Positions 57,033 through 64,000 of a stretch of 64,000 bases of DNA are shown piece by piece. Numbering within the stretch: position 1 is the stretch's first letter; the number at the start of each line of letters is the position of its first letter. The notes beneath the pieces were generated by a model. That model saw only the letters and a list, made by a program, of their open reading frames with translations. It searched no databases and was not told the origin of the DNA. The translations under genes and the position numbers were made by a program. Origin of the DNA: Anaerofustis stercorihominis (GTDB lineage: Bacteria > Bacillota > Clostridia > Eubacteriales > Anaerofustaceae); assembly GCF_024623185.1 (NCBI RefSeq), contig NZ_JANJZK010000006.1, positions 60,301 to 124,300 of the forward strand, in the 5' to 3' direction.

Positions 57033-57902
57033 ATGCATTATCAAGGAACAGTATACAGACCGCCCAGCGAAGCAAGAAGTTTGATTGTACAGGTAACATT
57101 GGGATGCAGTCAAAATGGTTGCACATTCTGTAGTATGTATAAAGATAAAAATTTTCATATCAGATATCTAGATGAAATTTTAGCAGATTTTAAAGAGGCA
57201 AGAGAGTTATATAAGAATATCGATAAAATATTTTTAGCTGACGGAGATGCACTCATATGCAAATATGATATGCTCGCTACAATATTAGATTTTATAAAAA
57301 AGTATTTTCCTGAATGTAAAAGAGTTACATGTTATGCGTCGGCAAAAAGTATACTCTTAAAATCAGAAGAAGAATTAATAAACCTTAGAAAAAAAGGATT
57401 AACAATGGTTTATCTAGGTCTTGAATCGGGAAGTGATAAAATACTTAAAAGAGTTAAAAAAGGCGTCACATCAAAAGAAATGATCGAAGCGTCGAATAAA
57501 ATTCATAATGCGAATATAAACCTTTCTGTAACGGCTATTTCAGGTCTCGGAGGAAATGAATTATGGGAAGAACACGCGGTAGAAACAGGAAAAACTTTAT
57601 CAAGAATGAACCCCGAATATATCGGTCTACTTACACTTATGATAGAACAGGGCGTACCTTTAGAGGAAGAAATAAAAAAAGGTACATTTAAATTAATGGA
57701 TCCCTATGATATTTTAAAAGAAACAAAATTGCTCATTGAAAATTTAAACTGTGACAATGCCGTATTCAGAGCAAACCATGCTTCTAATTATTTAAATTTA
57801 AAAGGAACTTTAAATCAGGATAAAAAAGAACTTATTGATAAATTGAATAATGCACTTAAAGGAAAAGAATATATCAAAGAAGAATATATGAGAGGATTAT
57901 AA
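57033..57902 (+). CDS. Radical SAM protein
   Basis: 289 residues from the ATG behind AAAGGAGG; an upstream in-frame start would overlap the terminator. The cluster cysteines are in VTLGCSQNGCTFCSMY, spaced C-x4-C-x2-C, the form I recall for the YRPPSEA subfamily. Then FLADGDALICKYDM, and YLGLESGSDKILKRVKKG provides SAM contacts. Substrate unknown. The family is often annotated as HemN- or Elp3-like, which I cannot confirm. Confidence 0.9.
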   Translation: MHYQGTVYRPPSEARSLIVQVTLGCSQNGCTFCSMYKDKNFHIRYLDEILADFKEARELYKNIDKIFLADGDALICKYDMLATILDFIKKYFPECKRVTCYASAKSILLKSEEELINLRKKGLTMVYLGLESGSDKILKRVKKGVTSKEMIEASNKIHNANINLSVTAISGLGGNELWEEHAVETGKTLSRMNPEYIGLLTLMIEQGVPLEEEIKKGTFKLMDPYDILKETKLLIENLNCDNAVFRANHASNYLNLKGTLNQDKKELIDKLNNALKGKEYIKEEYMRGL

Positions 57903-58016
57903 AATCATAATATATGATTTTACGCTATTATTATAAATATTTATGTCTTATAACAATTAAAATCAGAACATATTATATTAAAATTGCTTTTATATCGCAC
58001 ACTTAATAAGATATTA

Positions 58017-58025
58017 TGCTATACT
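58017..58025 (+). promoter_or_regulatory. Extended -10 promoter of the GH25 lysozyme gene
   Basis: TGCTATACT about 50 bases before the ATG; the -35 is weak. Confidence 0.55.
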
Positions 58026-58076
58026 TATCATATATAATATAGAAATTACAAATTATTTGGATTAAAGTGAGGAAAT

Positions 58077-59741
58077 ATGAAAAAAACAATATCATTTATC
58101 TTATCATTGATGTTTATTATTAGTATAACAATTACTCCCGTTGCTGCAAAAGAAAATAATACTGATAATAGTACAAAAACAGTAAAAACAGCAGTCGATG
58201 ACCCCGAACAATTCAGGGCTAAAGGCGATATTTCAAGCGATTTTTACGGCGGTGGTTCTATGAAAAGTACAATGAGCACGAAAACTAAAAGTAAGTTCAC
58301 AGGTAAAACCTACACTCATAACAGCAAGTTCGACGGCAGTGTTATTGCAAATGGTATCGATGTATCTGTTTGGAATAACAATATAAACTGGACCAAAGTA
58401 AAAAATGCAGGTATAAAGTACGTATTTATAAGAGTTGCGGCAAGAGGTTACGGTAAAAGCGGAACTATTTTTGATGACAGCATGTTTGTAAAATATATAA
58501 ACGGTGCAAAAGCAGCCGGTCTCAAAGTAGGTGTTTACTTCTTCTCACAAGCCATAACAAAAGCAGAAGCAAGGCAGGAGGCAAATTATACTTTAAAGAA
58601 AATAAAAGGATATAAAATGGATCTTCCCGTAGTAATGGATTACGAATACTCAGGAGGTTCTTCCGGCAGACTTACCAAAGCAAAACTATCCAAGACCGCT
58701 GCAACAAACATATGCATGGAATTTTTAAATACAATAAAAGCTGCAGGATATACCCCTATGTTATATGCTAACTACAGCATGTTAAACAATAGTCTAAACA
58801 AAAACACAATAGACGCAAAATATCCTGTATGGCTTGCACATTACAATACGAGTACATCTTATGACGGAGATTATAACTTTTGGCAGTACTCTTCTGACGG
58901 AAAAGTAAGCGGTATATCAGGAAGAGTGGATATGAACTTTTGGTATTCCTCACTAAAATTAAATCATGTAAGCAGTAATGATAGTAGTATCAAGATATCA
59001 TGGAATAAAACAGTTAATGAAGATGGTTATATAATTTACAGATATAATTCAGCTTCAAAAAAATATACTCAGATAAAAGAAATAGATAATAATTCTACTA
59101 CATCATTTACAGACTTGGGTTTAAAAGCTGGAACTTATTATTATTATAAAATAAAAAGTTATAAAATAGATGACGGCAAGTATATTTACGGCGAGCTTTC
59201 TCCACAATTAAAAGCGACAACCGCTCCAAAAAGAATATCTACATTTAAAGTAACTACTTCATCTACGTCAAGGATAAACCTTACTTGGTCTAAAATAACC
59301 GGAGCGAGCGGATATAGACTATACAAATATTCACCAAAGAAAAAGAGATATGTACATTATAAAACACTAAAAACCAATAAATATCAAGATAGAAAAGTAT
59401 CTAAGAATAAAACCTATAAATATAAAGTCAGAGCTTACAGAACATTAAATGGAACTTTATATTTTGGAGGTTATTCACCTACATTGAAAGCCAAAGCAGT
59501 TAAAAAGACATTGGTATCAATGAAAGCTAATGGTATTATTAAAGTAAGAAAAACAGATATAAGAAAGAATGCAGGAACAAAATATAAAAAAATAACAAGA
59601 ATTTTTAAAAATAAAAAAGTAAAAATAACCGGATATAAAAAAGATAAAAAGGGAAAGAAATGGTACAGGATTTCTTTTACTAAAGGAAAGAAAAAATACA
59701 GCGGCTATGTATACAGTAAATATATAAAAATAATAAAATAA
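58077..59741 (+). CDS. Secreted GH25 lysozyme with two Fn3 domains and an SH3-like domain
   Basis: 554 residues. Signal peptide 1-24 (ending PVAA). A linker leads to a GH25 muramidase domain (about 88-290) with Asp95 in GIDVSVWN and Asp188/Glu190 in VVMDYEY, plus NFWQYSSDG and GRVDMNFW near its end. Two fibronectin type III-like repeats follow (about 298-383 and 387-472), then a bacterial SH3 domain (about 480-554) with VRKTDIRKNAGTKYKKI. Cleaves peptidoglycan between MurNAc and GlcNAc, in wall turnover or against competitors. Confidence 0.93.
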   Translation: MKKTISFILSLMFIISITITPVAAKENNTDNSTKTVKTAVDDPEQFRAKGDISSDFYGGGSMKSTMSTKTKSKFTGKTYTHNSKFDGSVIANGIDVSVWNNNINWTKVKNAGIKYVFIRVAARGYGKSGTIFDDSMFVKYINGAKAAGLKVGVYFFSQAITKAEARQEANYTLKKIKGYKMDLPVVMDYEYSGGSSGRLTKAKLSKTAATNICMEFLNTIKAAGYTPMLYANYSMLNNSLNKNTIDAKYPVWLAHYNTSTSYDGDYNFWQYSSDGKVSGISGRVDMNFWYSSLKLNHVSSNDSSIKISWNKTVNEDGYIIYRYNSASKKYTQIKEIDNNSTTSFTDLGLKAGTYYYYKIKSYKIDDGKYIYGELSPQLKATTAPKRISTFKVTTSSTSRINLTWSKITGASGYRLYKYSPKKKRYVHYKTLKTNKYQDRKVSKNKTYKYKVRAYRTLNGTLYFGGYSPTLKAKAVKKTLVSMKANGIIKVRKTDIRKNAGTKYKKITRIFKNKKVKITGYKKDKKGKKWYRISFTKGKKKYSGYVYSKYIKIIK

Positions 59742-59765
59742 AAAGCACATTTATGTGCTTTTTTT
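59741..59765. terminator. Bidirectional terminator after the lysozyme gene
   Basis: Perfect stem AAAAGCACAT / ATGTGCTTTT with a two-base loop and T run. It also ends the converging oxidase-like gene. Confidence 0.85.
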
Positions 59766-60186
59766 ATTCGACTATAAAATCTTCACTTGAAAAATTCCTA
59801 TAATAACGCCCCTTAAATGCTCTAAATCTTAAGACCGCATAATCTTCATCGGTAACACCTTTTGGATAATACATCTCATCTCCCTCACGCCATATCAGCT
59901 CTTTATTTTCCTTGTCTGTTAGTACTTCCATATTACCTACAAGTATAACTCCTCTATAAAATCTTTTATCATAAAAATAAATACTAGCCTTGTCATTACT
60001 CAGATATTGTCTGACTCTTATAGATGAAGTATTTGTAGTAAAATAAAAAGTTTTAATACCTTTTCTTATCCTCGGAACCAACATCGCTTTCATATTTGGA
60101 AAGCCATCTTCATCCACACTTGCAATAAATGCTACATTTGCTTTATCTATTAAATTACCTATTGTTTTCTCCTTATCCTTCATCAT
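59764..60186 (-). CDS. Pyridoxamine 5'-phosphate oxidase-like flavin-binding protein
   Basis: 140 residues, split-barrel fold. Typical segments are VAFIASVDEDGFPNMKAML, FYFTTNTSSIRVRQYLSND and ASIYFYDKRFYRGVILVG. Such small proteins (general stress protein 26-like) bind FMN or F420 and probably reduce small molecules. True PdxH function is unlikely given the size and missing residues. Confidence 0.88.
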   Translation of the reverse strand: MMKDKEKTIGNLIDKANVAFIASVDEDGFPNMKAMLVPRIRKGIKTFYFTTNTSSIRVRQYLSNDKASIYFYDKRFYRGVILVGNMEVLTDKENKELIWREGDEMYYPKGVTDEDYAVLRFRAFKGRYYRNFSSEDFIVE

Positions 60187-60294
60187 AATTTTAATAATTC
60201 CTTTTTATTTTATAATAACATATAAATATTTTTATCAAAGTAAAATTTATATTATTAAATATGGGTTATAATAAAGATAATAACGGAGGATAAT

Positions 60295-61872
60295 ATGAAA
60301 AAAATTTATTACGGCGAAAATATAGTTACAATGGAGGATGAATTATATACTCAGGCAGTATTAATAGATAATAATAAAATATCAGCGATAGGTAATTATA
60401 ATGACATAATAAAATTAAAAGACGACGATACAAAGGTAATAGACTTAAAAGAGAAATGTCTTATGCCTTCTTTTATAGACTCCCACAGTCATATAACGGC
60501 TCTCGCACAGACTTTATTAACGGCAGACTTATCAAATGCTAAAAATTTTGATGATATTATAAATATATTAAAAGACTTTAAAGAAAAAAATAATTTAAAC
60601 AGCAATAATTATTTAATAGGTTTTGGATATGACCATAATTTTTTAGAAGAAAGAAAACATCCTACAAAAGAAATATTAGATAAAGTAAGTAATGAAATCC
60701 CTGTTCTTATAACACATAAATCAGGACATATGGGTGTTACAAACTCTTTAGGACTAAAACTATTAAATATAGATGAAAACACAAAAGCCCCCGACGGAGG
60801 AAAAATCGGCAGAACCGATATTACAAATAAACCAAACGGATATTTGGAAGAAACGGCATTTACTAATAATTCAAAAAAATTTGATAACTTCTCTATGGAT
60901 AAAATAATAGAAGCAATAAAAAAAGCAGAGAATATCTATTTAAGCTACGGAATTACCACCGCACAGGACGGAATTACCAAAGAAAAAGAATTTAGCATAT
61001 TAAAAACAATGTCAGAAAATAACAACCTTGATATAGACATCGTCAGCTATATTGATATAAAAAACAACAAAAATATTTTAGAACAAAACAAAGATTACTT
61101 AAATTATATAAATCATTACAAAATAGGAGGATATAAATTATTTCTTGACGGTTCCCCTCAGGGAAAGACGGCTTGGTTAAGCAAACCTTATGAAGGTGAT
61201 AAGGAATACAAGGGCTACCCAATTTATAAAGATGAAGAAGTTAAAAATTTTATCAAGACAGCTTTAAATGAAAATATCCAGATCATTACTCACTGCAACG
61301 GAGATGCAGCAGCCGAACAGTTTATAAAATCATTTGAAGCTTTAAATCCTAAGAAGAATATAAGACCTGTTATGATTCACGCTCAAACAGTAAGAGAAGA
61401 TCAGATCAAGAGAATGAAAAAGATCAATATGATACCATCATTTTTTGTCGACCATGTATATTACTGGGGAGATATTCATTTGAAAAATTTAGGTGAAAGA
61501 GCTTATAAAATTTCTCCGATAAAAACAGCAATCAAAAACGATTTAATTTATACTATCCATGAAGATACCCCTGTACTTTATCCTGACATTTTAGAAAGTA
61601 TATGGACGGCTGCAACAAGAACGACTAAAAATGGAGTCCCGCTAAGCAGTGATGAGAAAATAACGATAGTGGAAGGATTAAAGGCAGTTACCATAAATGC
61701 AGCCTATTCCTATTTTGAAGAGGATACAAAGGGAAGTATAAAAGAAGGTAAGCTTGCGGATTTAGTTATTTTAGATAAAAACCCATTAAAATTAGATAAT
61801 CCTGATGAGTTGAAGAAAATCAAGTTATTGGAAACGATAAAAGAAGGAAAAACTTTATATAAAAACAATTAA
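60295..61872 (+). CDS. Metal-dependent amidohydrolase, YtcJ type
   Basis: 525 residues. The early metal motif is CLMPSFIDSHSHI (about 58-70). Further ligands are in THCNGDAAAEQ and MIHAQTV, and the late Asp is in HEDTPVLYPD. The C-terminal EGKLADLVILDKNPL strand belongs to the beta-sandwich shared by the superfamily. Substrate unknown; relatives hydrolyse amides or formamides. GGAGG site before the ATG. Confidence 0.92.
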   Translation: MKKIYYGENIVTMEDELYTQAVLIDNNKISAIGNYNDIIKLKDDDTKVIDLKEKCLMPSFIDSHSHITALAQTLLTADLSNAKNFDDIINILKDFKEKNNLNSNNYLIGFGYDHNFLEERKHPTKEILDKVSNEIPVLITHKSGHMGVTNSLGLKLLNIDENTKAPDGGKIGRTDITNKPNGYLEETAFTNNSKKFDNFSMDKIIEAIKKAENIYLSYGITTAQDGITKEKEFSILKTMSENNNLDIDIVSYIDIKNNKNILEQNKDYLNYINHYKIGGYKLFLDGSPQGKTAWLSKPYEGDKEYKGYPIYKDEEVKNFIKTALNENIQIITHCNGDAAAEQFIKSFEALNPKKNIRPVMIHAQTVREDQIKRMKKINMIPSFFVDHVYYWGDIHLKNLGERAYKISPIKTAIKNDLIYTIHEDTPVLYPDILESIWTAATRTTKNGVPLSSDEKITIVEGLKAVTINAAYSYFEEDTKGSIKEGKLADLVILDKNPLKLDNPDELKKIKLLETIKEGKTLYKNN

Positions 61873-61938
61873 AAATTTTAAATCAAAACTGTGAAGTTTT
61901 TATTTATCATGATATAATGGTACATCAGGAGGAATGAA

Positions 61939-63240
61939 ATGGAATTTAAGAAAAATATATCGGCATTTAACTTATTCGTATCTTCAATCGCTTTGGAAGC
62001 TCTCGGTTTTTATATATTTTTCAACACAGATATATTTTTAGAATGGTTCCCTATGATAGTAGGGACTATTTTGATTTATACGTCTCTATCTAAATTCTAT
62101 TCTTTTTATAATAAAAAAAATAATAAAAATAATTTTGTTCTTCTCGGAGACTTTGTAATACTTATTCAGGGTATTCTTGCATTTATAAAACCTAACCTGA
62201 TACTTATAATATTCCCTGCTTTTGTAGTATTCTACTCATTGTGCTTAGGGACTATATCAGCAATAGTTTTTTATCAATATAAAAAGGCTAAAGCACCTTT
62301 TTCAATTTTAATGATATTAAAATCAATTGCATTTTTTGTTATTGCTTTTCTCGTGATTACCGCAAATTTTTATGATAAAACATTTATAATCACAAAACTC
62401 ACGGGGTTATATTTAATTTTTTACGGAATTACTATATTTACCGACTTTATAGATGAAGAAATACCTAAATCCTATGCAAATAAACTTATAAGGAAATTTT
62501 CAGTTAGACTTCCGGTTTTATTTACCACAAATATTTTAAAGAACACACTAAAAAAAGTTAATGATTTCATAAACCAAGTAGATACTAATAATGGAGAAAT
62601 AAATTTAAGCGAAAACCAAATAGGTCTTGAACCTAACTTGGATATATTGATACATGTAAAAAAAGACGGTACGGGAGCATTTGGACACGTAGATTTTTTC
62701 TTTGACGGATATGTTATTTCTTACGGAAATTATGACTTTTCATCGTTAAAACTTTTCGGCTCTATGGGAGAAGGCGTTTTATTTTTTGCAAATAGCAAAG
62801 AAAACTATATAAAATTTTGTAATTGGTACGATGAAAAAACAATTTTTGATTTTGGTTTAAGGCTTACCGATTTACAGATCGAAAAAGTCAGAAACAAAAT
62901 AAAAGAACATATGGCTAATTCTTATTATTGGCTTGCACCTATTGATTATTACAATAACAAGAATAAAGATTATGATGATTATGCAAGTGAACTATCAAAA
63001 GCAAATAACATAACTTTTAGAAAAATCAAACGAGGACGTTTTAAATATTATTTTACATTTTATACCAATTGTGTTAAATTTGCCGATTCGATACTCGGAC
63101 AAGCAGGGATTGATATTTTAAATCTTAACGGAGTTATTTCCCCAGGTGCTTATTTCAACTATTTTGACAGGGAGTATAGAAGAAAAAACAGTATAGTGAT
63201 TACTAAAACCGTTTATAATCCAAAAGGTATTGTAAAATAA
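61939..63240 (+). CDS. DUF308-like membrane protein fused to a putative permuted papain-like domain
   Basis: 433 residues. The N-terminal half has six predicted transmembrane helices (about 10-28, 35-52, 66-84, 87-110, 118-140, 147-165) in the paired pattern of HdeD/DUF308 proteins. The C-terminal half (about 225-430) is soluble. It has GHVDFFFDGYVISYGNYD with His250 and FYTNCVKFADSILGQAG with Cys378. His before Cys matches the order in circularly permuted NlpC/P60-papain proteins (YiiX, LRAT-like), which are peptidases or acyltransferases. The fold call is my inference from pattern only. AGGAGG site before the ATG. Confidence 0.75.
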   Translation: MEFKKNISAFNLFVSSIALEALGFYIFFNTDIFLEWFPMIVGTILIYTSLSKFYSFYNKKNNKNNFVLLGDFVILIQGILAFIKPNLILIIFPAFVVFYSLCLGTISAIVFYQYKKAKAPFSILMILKSIAFFVIAFLVITANFYDKTFIITKLTGLYLIFYGITIFTDFIDEEIPKSYANKLIRKFSVRLPVLFTTNILKNTLKKVNDFINQVDTNNGEINLSENQIGLEPNLDILIHVKKDGTGAFGHVDFFFDGYVISYGNYDFSSLKLFGSMGEGVLFFANSKENYIKFCNWYDEKTIFDFGLRLTDLQIEKVRNKIKEHMANSYYWLAPIDYYNNKNKDYDDYASELSKANNITFRKIKRGRFKYYFTFYTNCVKFADSILGQAGIDILNLNGVISPGAYFNYFDREYRRKNSIVITKTVYNPKGIVK

Positions 63241-63301
63241 ACCAAGCATATTTTAACCCTTTTTACAGAAAATATTAATAAATAAACTGTAAGGAGGAAC
63301 A

Positions 63302-63766
63302 ATGAAAAAACTAATAAGTATTTGCCTAACACTTCTAATAATTCCGACCTTTTTTGCATGTTCTAATCCCGTAAAGGACTATGAAACAAATGAAAAGAGT
63401 AATTATATGACTGATGAAACTTTTAAAGGCGGAAAAGATACCGATGCTACATCAATTAGAAAAATTTGGATAAACGATTTGATTGGGGATACCAAAATAA
63501 TTATGGATTTTGATGAAACCGATAAAATCCCAACTCATACGATAAGTTATTCAAAAAATGAAAAACAAATCAAAATATCGTTTGATAATGTAAATGTGGA
63601 AACAGCAAGGATTTCCGATTATAAAAATAATAAAATCATCAAAAAAATTGAAGCTAAAAATCAAGAAGGAAACAAAAGTGAAGTCATAGTAACTTTAAAT
63701 AAAGCAATTAAATACAGAACCGATGAAACAATAGATTCAAGTCAATTAGTACTAAACCTCAGATAA
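63302..63766 (+). CDS. Predicted lipoprotein, unknown, AMIN-like
   Basis: 154 residues. The signal sequence ends in lipobox TFFAC with Cys20. The mature part is mostly beta-strand forming (KIWINDLIGDTKIIMDFDET, then IKISFDNVNVETARI, then SQLVLNLR), a pattern like AMIN domains that target proteins to the cell envelope; similarity is weak. AAGGAGG site upstream. It may be co-transcribed with the preceding membrane protein. Confidence 0.72.
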   Translation: MKKLISICLTLLIIPTFFACSNPVKDYETNEKSNYMTDETFKGGKDTDATSIRKIWINDLIGDTKIIMDFDETDKIPTHTISYSKNEKQIKISFDNVNVETARISDYKNNKIIKKIEAKNQEGNKSEVIVTLNKAIKYRTDETIDSSQLVLNLR

Positions 63767-63787
63767 GACTCCTCCCGAGTCTTATTT
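63765..63787 (+). terminator. Terminator of the lipoprotein gene
   Basis: Perfect 7-bp stem AAGACTC / GAGTCTT with a 5-base loop and a following T-rich run. Confidence 0.75.
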
Positions 63788-63862
63788 TCTTTTATTCTTT
63801 TATTCTTTTGTTCTTTTATTTTTTTCTCTTATTTCCTCTTCTTTTATCTTTCCATTATACAA

Positions 63863-63893
63863 CAAAAAAAGAGCACTTCTTGTGCTCCTTTTT
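63863..63893 (-). terminator. Terminator of tuf
   Basis: Stem GAGCAC / GTGCTC with loop TTCTT, and an A run on the plus-strand left side that gives the U tract on the minus strand. Confidence 0.8.
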
Positions 63894-63916
63894 CTATTCT
63901 CTTATTTAATCTTCGA

Positions 63917-64000
63917 CTATTCGATGATTTCTGTTACTACTCCGGATCCTACTGTTCTTCCGCCTTCTCTGATAGCAAATCTTAACTCTTGTTCAATCGC
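63917..64000 (-). CDS. tuf: Elongation factor Tu, C-terminal end (5' part outside window)
   Basis: The last 27 codons and a TAG stop on the minus strand translate to a peptide containing LRFAIREGGRTVGSGVVTEI, the almost invariant C-terminus of bacterial EF-Tu. The frame runs off the right edge of the window. EF-Tu delivers aminoacyl-tRNA to the ribosome. Confidence 0.96.
   Translation of the reverse strand, partial: AIEQELRFAIREGGRTVGSGVVTEIIE

Overview
The window is AT-rich DNA from a low-GC Gram-positive anaerobe, most likely a member of the Clostridia/Eubacteriales. The evidence is the sua5-rpiB-comEB-atp gene order, split transketolase, LevR- and BglG-type PTS regulators, strong AGGAGG ribosome binding sites, TTGACA/TATAAT promoters with many extended -10 elements, and secreted cell-wall proteins with Ig-like and Fn3 repeats. 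I cannot name a species. No rRNA, insertion sequence, prophage or CRISPR array is visible.

Layout. 1-860: the 3' end of a glycerol-1-phosphate dehydrogenase gene and a tRNA-Lys. 1.3-10.8 kb (minus strand): sua5, rpiB, comEB and a complete F1Fo ATP synthase operon, whose c subunit carries a Na+-type site and in which epsilon precedes beta. 11-13 kb: GNAT and two HAD phosphatases. 13.1-17.1 kb: a secreted polysaccharide deacetylase, two unknown small genes, and a GntR-type regulator with duplicated domains broken by one in-frame stop. 17.1-23.6 kb (minus): pyrG, a TVP38 membrane protein, split transketolase, prs and glmU. 23.7-30 kb: cyclophilin, a beta-helix secreted protein, an L,D-transpeptidase, a Cof-type phosphatase and asnS. 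30.2-30.6 kb: a Gly-Arg-His-Gln tRNA cluster. 30.9-32.1 kb: an encapsulin shell gene with its ferritin-like cargo.

32.7-50.1 kb is the most distinctive region. It holds two separate PTS operons of different families, fructose type and mannose type. Each carries its own PRD-containing regulator, and each encodes a D-2-hydroxyacid dehydrogenase plus a class II aldolase. This suggests two parallel routes for phosphorylated sugar-acid-like substrates. The mannose-type operon has a textbook sigma-54 promoter and four copies of a 12-bp site that probably binds the LevR-like activator. A tRNA-Gln and a secreted beta-helix protein lie between the two operons.

50.1-64 kb: a LysR regulator divergent from an Fe-alcohol dehydrogenase/acetyltransferase/flavoprotein/lipoprotein run; a DEAD-box helicase behind an attenuator-like leader; DJ-1 and radical SAM proteins; a GH25 lysozyme with Fn3 and SH3 domains; a pyridoxamine-phosphate-oxidase-like protein; a YtcJ-type amidohydrolase; a DUF308-like membrane protein fused to a putative permuted papain-like domain; a lipoprotein; and the 3' end of tuf on the minus strand.
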